From Phoenix dactylifera (Eukaryota > Streptophyta > Magnoliopsida > Arecales > Arecaceae), in contig NC_052404.1 of the NCBI RefSeq assembly GCF_009389715.1, positions 1,852,738 to 1,916,737 of the forward strand: DNA of 64,000 nucleotides, given 5' to 3'. This document shows positions 36,500-48,800 of the stretch, piece by piece (the first letter of the stretch is position 1; every line of letters begins with the position of its first letter). Made by a program: the position numbers and the translations under genes. The notes beneath the pieces were generated by a model that made no database searches, was not told the DNA's origin, and saw nothing but the letters and a program-made list of their open reading frames with translations.

Positions 36500-39400
36500 T
36501 TGTATTCGTAGTCGGTAAATAGATTATCATATTAGCATTTGCCCATGTTTGCATTCTTCAAAATGCAATAACTTCAGTTTCGACCTATGAGCATATAACT
36601 TGTTGAAAATTTTTCTCGTCAATTATTAGCCATTAAAATAAGAAGATACAAGCAAAAATAAATGTGACTGCATAGAACTTATGTCTAAAAATTAGGTATG
36701 ACATTTCTATAGTAATTTAAGTCAGTAAACAACATCTGATGAAGGGAAATTTTTATAGGAGTTTGTGAAATACAGATTTAGGAAAAAAAAGTTCACGAAC
36801 AGTGGAAGCAATTGGTGAAGTTCAATTCTTCAAATGGAATGTCCTAATTCCAATTGGGTTTCATCTGTGATTCGCTTGACTTCATTTTCATGAGTAGCTA
36901 AGGAATTATAATTTTAGACACTTTCAAGTCTAGAATGAGGAAGTTGTTAAACTCTAAGATTATGTGATAACTAGATTGTGTAAGTGTCTCTAATTTTCAG
37001 ATGTCTAATTAGCAATTTTTTAGTGCACTAATAAAGGTGTTCAAATACTCAAAAATATCTTCTTCAAGCATAACTAAATCTTGATCCTAAGAAGTGACAG
37101 ATGCACTGAAAATAAAAAGGACTTTATTTTGATTGGGGCTATCTTTGCACTTGTCAAAAGAGCAAGAGATGAATTAACAATAAAAAGAACACAATGTTCA
37201 TATACCAAGTGAGGAGCAACCAGGATCTCCAAAGAGAAGATGATCAACTAGGACAGCAAACCAAAATAACAATTAAACTGATATCATCACTAGAAAGATA
37301 GTAACATTAGGACCTTAATGAAACAATGGTGGACCTTGGTAGGGCAACTTGAAAAGGTTTCTTGCTTGATGTTTGCATCAAAACAACATGGCTTATCAGA
37401 AATCTCAAATATCTGGATTCAGAAAATAAGTGGCCACACTAACAAGCTATTTAATGCTACGATTATAAGATTAACATCTTTTTTTTCTGTGAATTGTACC
37501 TAAAAGACAAGAGTGATATGGTTATAATCCCAAATAGATTTTATTTTCTACTTATGAATAATCCTAAGTGGATGCAAATCAGTAAGGGATGGACATTTTT
37601 ATTTAATGGAAAGGCGTTGCGATCTACTAAGACAGACCATTTCGGATTTGAAATTCAAAATTGAAAATTCCTCTCTTTCTCTTATTTCTTTGTTTTTTCC
37701 TTGCCATATCCCTCCATTAGTTGTTGTATGCTCGGGTTCAAAACAGACTTGGCGACAAAAGAGCATTAAGCATCCCTCTGATGTAATGTCATCTTGACAT
37801 TGAAGTGTTGAAAAGCAGTAAAAATTGTACTAGTTCACTTAAGTCAGCAATTTTGGCATTTGGCCTGCTACCAAGAGGACAGGGACCTAATAGCTTAAGC
37901 TTCAAAAAGTCCTTGCACACAACTTGCAACAAAATATTAATCCATTTCTCTATATAATGCCACCAGTTGCGAGGCCAATGGATTCATAACTCATGAACTT
38001 GCTTCTCCAACTACTATAAACCCCTTGAGCCCATTAGAAAAAAAAAAGGTAATTATATTACATGACTATCATTTAATTGTTTTTACCCTCCAAAACTTTT
38101 GAAGTACCCTTACCAAATTAATTCCACTCATCTTGCACAGAAAAAAGGCATTTTACCTCACTAGGTTATCGTTGAACTACCAGTTCTCTTATCAAGTGAT
38201 TTCTTTACATGAAACACCTCAAACGAAAATTACTATTGCACGCAAAGGTATAGTATTATTAGCTACCAAAATAATGTTGTTGTGTTACAAGCGCATGTGA
38301 ATTAAATTAGCAAATTAATGAGCCAAGGCTAGAAGGGCATAATTTGGGAACTAACTATTACACCTATGCAGGAAAAACCTATAAAGCTTAGTACATCAAT
38401 ATAGTAGGACATAAAATCCATATTTGTGAATTTCATAGCACCTATTTTTCTTAACAACAAAAAATGTACTCTTAGCATTCATGACAGGGTTGACAACCAT
38501 ATTTAAGTTACTATGCTACAATCTGAAGTTAAATGCAGCACTTATTACAAAATGTGTCCAACTCCCTATGCATGATCATTGCACAAGTCAGTCAGAATTC
38601 TAAAACTGAATTTGAAACTTTTCAGTTTCATTAGAACTCCTTAAGCAACATGAGACCAACAAATGTTTCTGAGGTTCAGCAAAAATAACCCGAGGCCAAA
38701 TATAATGTATCTAGGGACAGCTTCCGTTATTTGAAGTCACCTACCCATTTAATGACTTCTCAGAAAATGGGATGCATTTGGGCATACACTCAAGATTGGG
38801 AAGATCTTTTTTTCGAATGTCTAAACAGTGGATATACGAGATTTAAGCTCAAATCTGTACTATTTAATCTCGAATATCCTCTATAAGGTATCAACTTCCA
38901 AAATACAAGAACTTCTAGGAACATCTCTTGATTGCTCTTCTATAGGCTTTTATGATCAACCTCCTTTATGTGAAATCTTGTGGATCTATTGTGGTAATTT
39001 TAAATTCAAGTGAAACTTGCAATTTTTCATGGAAAAATATGTTCTTTGTATTTAACTTTTTTCATTTAAAACTCGATATCAGAAGATAGTTCATAACTCT
39101 TGCACTCATACTCTCTTCAACAATTACAATTGCACATATTAACCTATCATCAAACTGCTAAATATTTATACACTCCAAATTGAAGTGGATTATGCATTTC
39201 TTTTAATTCTTATCTTCATAATTAATAATATTTCCAGCACAAGACAACTAAAACTATAGAAAGAAATATAAGTACTCTCTAAAGCAATATCTAATAGTTT
39301 CCTCGCAAGTTCTATATATTTTTATTTTCTATATTTCTAATAATTTAATCATTTTATATTTCCCATTTTTCATATATTTTTTTGCCGAAACCCTAAATCT

Positions 39401-41220
39401 CAAAATGAATGAACAAAACTGCAGATACTCCCAAAGTTGAAACTTGGACCGACAGTCAAGACAAAAACCGAGTTTTCAAGCCTTGGATTGTTTAATCTAA
39501 AGATATAGCTAATGAAAGAATATCATAATGTTATATGAACAATCCGAATATTTAAAAAATGGACTAGAAAACACCAATCCTATGATTATGCAATCCACAA
39601 GAAGATATTCAAAGTCCAGGGTGTTTGGCAACCAAAATACCTAAGCATACGGACAAGTGAAACAATTAACCACTCACTTTGTTGAGATACAACTAAAGAC
39701 AACTAAAGTTTAATTTCCTATATTCCCATGCCGCAGTGCGGTCTTTTTTTTTTTGGTTTGGGGGGGGGAGGGTGTGGGCGTCAAACATATCTTTAGCATT
39801 ATGTCTACACATCGTAATTTAATTTAAAGAACTACTCATTCTGAAAAGTTATCATGATGCATATCTCCCATGTTAAAATTGCAAAATTACAGTTCCTTTT
39901 GCTTAAAATATCTTCAAGGAGGGCCTAACATTTAGTCTACAAAGCTAGCATGTCCAGAACATCAACTTGCATACTTGGTAATTGATGTTTGTCCAAGCCA
40001 TAAAATGATGATCATGTATTGCAAGCTGTAGTCAGGGGAAGACCTAGATATCCATCCAACAACCTTACAAATGACTATTTACTACTGTTAATCTTTGGTT
40101 CGTACAAATACTAACCAAGTCGCTCATATTAAGTTTCCCTTTTGACCCCCCACAAAACCCATATCAATCTTTGCATACTATCAGAATTCAACTGTGGCCA
40201 AGAATGACAAACAGCATTAAGTATCTAATCAAAATTTCAAGCTGAAAGAATGCCTCGAGATTTTTGATACGACTTAGGAAAGTTGGTGTGCTAAGATGGT
40301 AATCATGCAAGACCATTATTTTTTTTTTTCACGAGGAGATTTGCAAACAATATGATAATTCATGGTAATATAAAATATGTTATCTAGATAAGAAGGTGTC
40401 AAAGGTTTTTCCTGAGCTGTTGATTAGTTAGGTAATGCCACATATTAATGTGCTTCCCAGTCTCATGTATAATAGCAGTGGGGAAGCATACCTTAGATGA
40501 TTGCGTGGACTATAATTTAAAATGTAGACTTGTTTCGAAATAAAACTCATCCATAACCCTCAACTAAACTGACCAAAAAATGAAGATTGTTTTTTCAAAA
40601 TAGTAGTTTCAGCGTGCAAATTAGACCAAGATACTAAAGGAAGCTACCCTGCCAAACTTAGAACCCCAGCAAGGGCATGATCAAAGCAATGACAAAGGGA
40701 TGTTATCCTCCTTGTCTCAAAGCAGGGTTATACGTTTAGGGGAACCATCAACAACAACCAAAAACAAAGAGGAGACTAAAGTGTAATCTATCGACCAACT
40801 GATCCAACACCGTCAAAAACCCAAAACTTCATCTTTTAAATAAAAAAGCCTTACCAATATTATTACTATGCAAAACAGAACCCAAAAGAAGTTTTTTTCA
40901 CCATTTTTAATTTTAGCATAGATGTTCACTGTTCCGTTCCATGGAACTTTTTTAACGCAACGCCTAGAGTCATATGCTTTCTCCTAGACTAAAATGGATT
41001 CTAATTTGCAGTTTAGTGAGAGCCAGTAATATTAAAATTCTGCTAAAAAGAATATTTTTTTTCCAACAAGGCAGGCATGAGAAAGCCAATAGAGAAATCT
41101 CATAATAGAGTGGAGAGTAAGAGAAGATCAAAATATATATCCGTATCCAATCCGACAAGCAAGTAATAGACAGGCATAAAAATCCAACCTTTGGGAACGA
41201 ACACGAGCTCCATGGATCAA
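36500..41220. other. long AT-rich intergenic stretch
   Basis: About 4.7 kb without any protein-like frame. A T run followed by GGGGGGGGGAGGG at 39750-39775 is low complexity. The part next to 41220 should include the NIP7 3' untranslated region; a possible donor, CAAAG|GTTGG, lies about 25 bp past its stop codon. Confidence 0.4.
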
Positions 41221-41784
41221 TCATAGTTCAGCCTCATTGCGGAGATACTCCCCGGCATCAGCCTGGTGGTTGACAACAATAGCATCCGCGTGTGCCTTGC
41301 GGCAGTCCTGCGTGGACCGGGCCGCGACGCCGAACCCGAGCGGGACGTCAGTCATGGAGAAGACGACGACGCCGTCGCCGGACTTGACGTTGTCGGTGAT
41401 GCGTCCGAGGCCGGACTTAAGGACGGAGTTGCCATAGAGGAAGGACATCTCGGCGGTGGGCTTGAGCCAGACCTTGTGGCGGGCGTGGGCGGCGAGGAGA
41501 TCGAGGGCTTGGACGGTGAGGCGGAAAGAGCCGTGGTGGGTGAACTTGCCGATACAGGTGCCGATGCCGGCGAGGCGGGCGCGGGAGACGTTTGTAGAGC
41601 GGCGGACGAGGGATTCACTGGCGTAGTACACGCGGTTCTTGTGGAGGCGGAAGCAGTAGCGGCCCGGGGGATCGTCGGGGCCTTCCACGGCGGGGCGCTC
41701 CACGATGTGTTTGAGATTGGGACCAGTGAACTTGAAGAGCTTCTCGAACACCGCCGCCGTCTCCTTCTCGTCCAGCGGCCGCAT
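41221..41784 (-). CDS. NIP7: 60S ribosome subunit biogenesis protein NIP7
   Basis: The single-exon product of 187 residues starts [22 protein letters not shown]7 is a nucleolar factor needed for 27S/pre-60S rRNA processing and 60S assembly. The N-terminal pre-PUA part covers roughly residues 1-100 with [15 protein letters not shown]. The C-terminal PUA RNA-binding domain covers roughly 101-180 with [15 protein letters not shown] (115-129), [18 protein letters not shown] (146-163) and [12 protein letters not shown]. Length is close to the 180 residues usual in the family; a short acidic-proline insert near residues 32-40 (AVEGPDDPP) accounts for the excess. The start is the family's own MRPL. 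It is divergent to the GST gene, with about 1.7 kb between the two starts. The long open frame on the opposite strand is a by-product of its GC-rich codons. Confidence 0.96.
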   Translation of the reverse strand: MRPLDEKETAAVFEKLFKFTGPNLKHIVERPAVEGPDDPPGRYCFRLHKNRVYYASESLVRRSTNVSRARLAGIGTCIGKFTHHGSFRLTVQALDLLAAHARHKVWLKPTAEMSFLYGNSVLKSGLGRITDNVKSGDGVVVFSMTDVPLGFGVAARSTQDCRKAHADAIVVNHQADAGEYLRNEAEL

Positions 41785-43459
41785 CGCGCTCTCGCAGCAG
41801 TCTCGGGTGAGGGTTTAGGGTTTTCCTGGGGCGGCGGAGGAAAACTATGGGGTTTTGCCTTCTCGAGGATTTAGGGTTTCTTTCTGTAGGGTTTTTGGGC
41901 GGCGTGGAGGAAGAGGATGGGATTTCGGAGTCCAAGGGCCTAGGCGGGTTGGGTTTGTAGTTGTGCTTAAATTTAGAGCCTGCTATTTTCGGATTCGGGT
42001 TGCATCTTTTGCGATTGATCCTTATTCGCAGCATCGTACTCTCTATACAGATCTCAAAGCAAATTCAACAAATTTATTCACCTATCTGCGTAGATCTTGA
42101 AGCAGCCATTGTGCGATCCAACCGTGAATTCGTTTCAGCTTCTTTTGCATGATAGATACAACACTGCATAAAAAATTGATGGTTCAAGGACTTCGTCATA
42201 ATCTTCCATCTACTTCTCTTCCCTCTCAATCTTGATGCTAGTAGTCAATTTAAAACTAACTATGCTATTTTAATGCACCGATTGCATTCGTAATAGTTTA
42301 TATGGCAATATAACTTTGTGTTCACAGTACTGAAATTTGATTTATCCCTATTTATGAAATATTGTACGGGCACGGAGGATGGCATGATGATCGCCGTGCA
42401 ACCGTGGCCTTAAACAAAGACGTTCCGAACTTAAGTTGTGCATCAGATAAGCGGCTATAACTTAAGCACGTTTATAACTTTTCTTTAATAGAACAGCATT
42501 TTGGTAAAAAATTTTGCCTACATATTTCTATAAATATTAAATTTGTATGAATATCTTTACAAAATTGATATTTGCATGTATACTCTTATAAAATATTTGT
42601 TTTATATGTATATTCTTTTTTTTTTTGGCATATATGCCTACACCACGTAACATCGTTAAAAAATTAATGGTTTAAAATTGAAAATAATTGAAATACTCTT
42701 AATGGATCAATATGCAAAAAAAAAATTTAATAAAATATATATATATATATTCAAATAATATTTTAGAAAAATATTCACATAATTTTACATATTTAAAAAA
42801 AAAAATATGTAAAAAAATTGATTTTATTTTTTTTAATAAAACGGTATTTTTGTAAAAAAATTTATTTCATACTAGGAGACCGATACTGGCACTGGCATGA
42901 GGGACACGTTCCAAGTCCGAAGTAGACATTCATATAAAATTGGCCCACCTCCCACTAACGGACAATTCGGACAGCCGAATGCGCGGACCTAAGTCGTCGA
43001 GCAGGTGAAAATAATATCCATTCTCACCTAAACAAGTAAAGACGAACTCATTATTGCACCCACCGCTTTGGGAATCAGCCGCATGCGTAGTTCCCACGAC
43101 GACCCTAAGCTTACCACCACCAGGTAAGTCACCAAAGAGCCCCTGCTACCGCCACGCGGTCATCTAGATCGGTGACAATAACTAGTCCAGGGGTCAGGGC
43201 ACCGTATCCTCATTTGCTACCTGGAAAACTGTCTTCCCGACACTCCCATAGAAATTCTTATGCCTGACGCGAGATATGGCGAATGAGATTATTTAAACGT
43301 GTCGGGCGTCTGGAACGGACGACAGATGATCCCGTGCGCATAGAAACGTGTATGCACTCGTTGTCCGCTCATGACATTTTTATCTTTATATATTCCGGAC
43401 CGCTTGGCCTTGTGAAGAGATAGTGTTGTAGGCTGGGAAGTGGGGGGAGAAAGGGAGAG
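41785..43459. other. divergent spacer between NIP7 and GST
   Basis: This stretch holds the GC-rich leader of NIP7 next to 41785, an AT-rich middle (42500-42850), and the GST promoter at the right end. No further gene seen. Confidence 0.5.
43387..43393 (+). promoter_or_regulatory. TATA box of the GST gene
   Basis: TATATAT lies 73 bp upstream of the GST start codon, in a TTTATATATTCCGG context. Confidence 0.6.
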
Positions 43460-44327
43460 ATGGGGTTGAAGGTTTACGGGTTGCCGCTGTCTACGAACAC
43501 GGTGAGGGTGGTAGCGGCGCTGAACGAGAAGGGCTTGGAATACGAGCTCGTCCCCATCGACCTCCGCACCGGCGCTCACAAACAGCCTTCCTTCCTCGCC
43601 CTCAACGTAATCCCTCTCCATTTCTCCAAACTTCTATACAGAAAAAATGAGAAACCTAAAAATCTTGCAGGCGTATTTAGTTTTGGTGACGTTTATTTTT
43701 ATTTCCATTTATGCAGCCATTCGGCCAGATTCCTGTGCTGGAGGACGAAGATATCGTCCTATTTGGTAAAATTTTCACGCTTAAAAATTTAGATTTGTTT
43801 CTTAAAATTTAGATATCGTGCAATTGATGCACCTATCCTGGATCTGCGATCTTTTGGGTTTAATCGGACGGCCAGAATCGCGAGCAATAAACCGGTACAT
43901 CGTGAGCAAGTGCAAGGAGACCGGACCGGACCTGCTCCGGTCGGGAGCTGGAGCGAAGGAGACGGCGGCGTTGGAGGTGTGGCTGGAGGTGGAGTCGCAG
44001 CATTTCGGGCCGCCCATCGCGGATCTGGTGTTCGAGATCTTGATCAAGCCGTTGTTCGGGGGAGCCACCGATCCGGCGACGGTGGAGAAGCACGCGGAGA
44101 AGCTGGGCAAGGTCCTGGACGTGTACGAAGCCCACCTCTCCAAGAACAAGTACCTGGCGGGTGGTGAGTTCACCCTGGCGGACCTCAACCACATGCCCTA
44201 CACCCACTACCTCATGAAGACCCCCAAGGCGGATCTGGTCACCGCCCGCCCCCACGTGCTGGCCTGGTGGCAGGAAGTCTCCGCCCGGCCGGCCTGGAAG
44301 AAGACCGCCGCCGGCATCCCCCTGTAA
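43460..44327 (+). CDS. glutathione S-transferase, phi class
   Basis: Exons 43460-43606, 43717-43765 and 43876-44327, with GT..AG borders, give 215 residues. The three-exon layout with a 49-bp middle exon is the normal one for plant phi GSTs. These cytosolic dimers conjugate glutathione to electrophiles in detoxification and stress. The N-terminal thioredoxin-like domain has KVYGLPLSTNTVRV with the catalytic serine at 11, QIPVLED with cis-proline 55, and E66-S67 of the ESRAI motif, split by the second intron. The helical C-terminal domain has the folding motif FTLADL at 164-169. The end KKTAAGIPL is near the usual family end. Both introns are about 110 bp. A TATA box lies upstream. No damage seen. 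Confidence 0.95.
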
Positions 44328-45079
44328 CGAGATGGATGGCTTTCTGATGCTCTGTTTTGGCTGGTCTAGAATATTTCAGTAGAATAAAATGGTGTGCCTT
44401 TGTGTGGCATCCGATGCATTTAAACTTGCTTGAATGAATTGTGAGGTAGGCTTTTTATGGAGCTGTTTATGTTGCATGGTTTGAGCTTGAGATCTGGATG
44501 GTCTGTTCTGCTGTTTGGTTTGAAAGAGGTTTTAGCTTGGCAAAAGGTATAAATTATAGAACACAAGTTGGTGCAGAAAATTATCATTAACAATTGTTAA
44601 TTTAAGTGGGCACTCTTAGATTAAATGACTCATGCAAGTGGACGGTGGGTTGGTAGGTATGTGGGCATTTAAACGACATTAAATGCCCGACTAAAGAGAG
44701 TTCTTCGGCTGAGGTAAAGTAGTTTTTCTCTCTCTCTCTCTCTCTGTTTTTTTCTCTAGAAATTAGAAACCAGGTTTTGATTCCAGGCTGCCTGTCATAT
44801 ACGGATTTTGAGCTCGAAAAGGCTTTATAAATTTTTTTACGCACTGGTCGATACATGCTGGAAAGCATGCATCTTAAAGGCCGCTGTGTGTGGCAGATAG
44901 ATGTGAAGCGGAAAACCACAGTGATACCATGCTGTATTCCGGAACACATCCAAATCTATACCGCCCACTCAGGAAACGACACATAGCAATCGGCCAGGAT
45001 CTCCATCCGCATCACGCTCCAAAACACCATGGCAAACAAAGCCATATTTTTTGAGAGCCAAATAAAGCTATATTTTTTG
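44328..45079. other. GST 3' flank
   Basis: No gene. An AATAAA-like AGAATAAAATGG near 44381 could be the GST polyadenylation signal. A CT run lies near 44730-44746. Confidence 0.4.
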
Positions 45080-45245
45080 AGAAGCAAACAGTACAGAACT
45101 GAATCGCCTCCTTTGCAGCTCACCACTTCGGAACCTTCATACGGAATAGCACTGACCCGATCCTTATTCTGATTTCTCGTAGCGCAGGCGCACTCACGTC
45201 CATGCATAAGTGAGATACCAGTTTACCAAAAAAAAAAAAAAAAAA
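45080..45245 (+). mobile_element. LINE 3' end with poly-A tail
   Basis: The plus strand reads VNSTELNRLLCSSPLRNL-like text that in a second frame gives the terminal IASFAAHHFGT block of L1-type LINEs. It ends CAGTTTACC plus about 18 A (45228-45245). Very short, 5'-truncated copy downstream of the GST gene. Confidence 0.6.
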
Positions 45246-45897
45246 GCAAAGCCTTACAGAGGGCATTACCATAACAAAACTGGTTTCAAACCTCGGGATC
45301 AAGCATCCGACTATTCCGTCAGCAAAATTCTAATAGACCAGCAGGTTGCATTTGTTATACCAGCATCATGTCTTCACTGAAAACAAGATACTTCTTCAAT
45401 CCGCTGTAAAATTATTGGCATCCCCACCTTTGGTTTGTAGCTGACTGATCTATTGAACCAAAGTTAAACACAAAACCAACTAATCAACTCAGGAAGAAAA
45501 AGGGGGAAGTTGAGGAAAAGTCAGAATAGTAAAATACCAAGGCACAGGCTGAACAACATGGAACCAGACAATCAGCAAATCATTATACATACAAGGAAAA
45601 ACAAAAGGAAAAGGAAAATGGTATAAGCATTGTCTAAACAATTAAATAACAGAGAACCTTTAATGAAGCAACTGTACATCATGTCGATAGAGAGATTTAG
45701 GGGGAAAATATAAGACAAGCATTGCATGGCAAGCTATTATATATCTGGAAAATAGGATTTAATCATGTGGTATTCACATGAGCCGTCACTATGATATGAG
45801 TAGACAGAAATATTTGCAAGCTGCCAACACTACGACATGTACAGATTATCGCCCTGAAGAAGTTTCTTCATGCCAGACAGATAAAACATGCCTCATG

Positions 45898-48800
45898 CTA
45901 AAAAGTTTCTTCTGGTTTCAGGAAATTGTAGCATTCCATCTGCGTCATCTCTCCACCGTTCACGGGATCAAATTGGCATCGATAGAAACTGCATACTCAT
46001 GACAACATTAGGTTACGTTTAGAACAAAGACAATGGCTTTAGAACCAAAAAAAAAAAAAAGAATACAGCCCACTCCTAGGTTATTATGATGCCCAGAGAA
46101 CAGAGAAACTAAATGTTTCATAGACCCACTTCACACGCCAGCATGTCAGTGAATACTGATAGTAGAAATATCTCAAGTAAAGAATCATACAATCCAAGAG
46201 CAAATAACTTGCATAAACACGATTGTTGCCTTCATGCCAAGATTACACTTTTGAGATGCTAAATGAAGCTTGTGTGGTTAATTAGTTTCAGTAATACCCA
46301 AATGCTTTCAGTAGCGAACACCACCAACTTTCAAAAATTGAGAATTCTGTACCAAACATTTGGCAAATGTAAACTTCTAGCAGGAGAGATTATTGGAATT
46401 GACATTACATACCTTCCATCCATCCCAAGAATCACAATGGTGTTTCTCTGGTGTCCAAATGCAACGTTATATTGCAAACCTTCATGCAAGCGGAACTGAG
46501 CCACCGACCATTCTGAGTTGAAATACTTCGGCAGAACACCTAAGATGAAACCAAAAGACAACTTTAAAGTAGAAAGTCTATAAGGTTTCACTTAATTGTA
46601 TTTCAAAACAAGGGCTAAAAGGTTTGACAGCTTAAGGGTAAAACACTGCAGCAGCTGATTGGGGGCTGCATGCTGTTCTTCACGCTAACAGCCAATATTT
46701 CTCATCTATAAATACCAGCACTATGGATATCGTATTTCCTTTGGTTACAACACTAAAATCCAAGTATACAGCAAACAGGTATGAACAATTTGCTGCCTGA
46801 CTGGCTCTAACTCAAAAAAACCAGCCTTTACATGAAAAATCGAATCAGATTTGTACGTCCAAATTTTAAATCACAACCTAAAAGAGTACCATTGGCCTGA
46901 CTCAGTCCAAATAGTTCAAATAGGGTAGAAAAGAACCTGATCGACTAAGATAATTACAGCAGCCTATTCATTAGCCAATTATACCCATTCGAGCCATTTA
47001 CAAATAAGATCTCATCAAAGACATGGTTGAACTGAATTCAATCCATAATGAATCAATTGCTGCCACAAGCGAAGAACTACTCAGCAGTGAACCCAACCCT
47101 GGTCCAGCACAAGGAACACTCAAAAAAACAAACAAACATCATTGCCAGTAGGTTGCTAGAAGGGCCGTACGGTTCTGACAAGCATAGCAAGATTTCCCAG
47201 GACAGAATTTTGTATTTAAGCAGGACAATTGCAAGAAGTTCAGGAAAAAGCATGGGATATTAAATCATCCAAGAAGATTAAAGGCATTACAACAAAAGGA
47301 AATAATTAAAATTCCCAAAAAAAAACTGTAACTGACATAACATATTAAAAATAATTGACGACAATTCCTGAGGCCTATAGATGGATTGGAGTTGATGCAA
47401 GTCTGATCCATTAACTAAAATCCCTGATACAATGTAATCTGATAATCTGGAGGATGGAAGCAAGTAGAGTATTTTCCCTCTGTGGGCAGGATTTTTTTTT
47501 TTTTGGCGGGGTGGGGATGAGGGGACTCATTACCTAAGGATGCAAATGAACTGAACTGATCATCAAAACTGATCATGAACAGCTGAGGCTCAGATCAAAC
47601 TAGTAGGTTTGAGCTCATTCAATAAAGAAGCAAGCCAAGCCCAAGCATAGGCCTCATTTAAAGCTCAAGTCATAATAAGTCAAGCTTGAATAATCTGGGC
47701 TTGCAAAAACAAACTTAACAGTAGCTCATTCAAACTTGTCCAACTAGGAAATCAACAATGCTCAAACATTTATGATCAAACATAGCTCCAACTTGGCTCG
47801 AGTTTGATTATCACTTTCTTATAACAAACCAAGTCTGACCAGCCCAAAGCTCAAGTTGGCTTGGTGGGAATGAGAGGGTAGGATTGCCTAGAGGATGAAA
47901 ATGGGAGAAAGGGGCAAGGTGGCATCATGCAGGTGAAATACCCAAACGAAATATGTAGGACTATATTATATACAATAAGATCTATAATTATTATTATGTA
48001 CAATTTGGATTAGGTCCTTCAGGCAATAAGATTTGAATATCTGTGGATCTCCAGGTCAAAAACATTTATCATATCCGATATATTGTATTGGATCTGGACT
48101 AGATTGATGTCAAAGTCCAACCAAATAACCGGCTTACCATCCACAAATCAACAAATTCGCAACTAAACTTATTCACGAAGTCAAGATAAAATCGAGAGTA
48201 GAATTTTCCAGTAAAAAATCAAAAAAGGATATTTTCAACAAGTCAGTTGTTTGTTCACTATGACAAAACTAATGTTATAGGTATTCATTGATCTTTATTT
48301 CCCTTCTTAAAGATAAACCAATGACATGATTTTTTTATTGAAAATAAATAACTAGTCCATCAAGGCAGACAATATTCTTTATTGAGATATGGGCTATATC
48401 ATCGAGCACTGTGCAATAAAAAGAGAGAGAAAAAAAACCTCCTCCAGAAAAGTAGAGAATATCTGTAGTTAACACTAAGAAAGATAAGTTGGATGGAAAA
48501 CCAACCATTATCACGAGATCTCTTATAAGTTTAAGAAATAGGCTCAGATGATTTCCTGTTGCATAAAGAAATATCTCGGTGTAATTACAAATTTTTCAAG
48601 TTAAATTAGGTTACCTTTAATGAAAGAGAGGGATGAAGTGATGGCTGGGGGATTTGGCTCTGGTGCAGGGCGTGGCCTATCATTGCCTGTCAATCCCAAA
48701 TTTACCTTGAGGTTGAATACATGAACTGTTCCTTTGTCGCTAGAGACTGCTAACCACTGCATGTTAGCAGAGAAGGCCAGGCTGTAAATCTCTGCTCTAT

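Noticed and set aside
41266-41874. 202-residue plus-strand open frame
   Set aside because: It lies antisense to NIP7, and its Gly/Glu/Val-rich text is what GC-rich codons give on the opposite strand.
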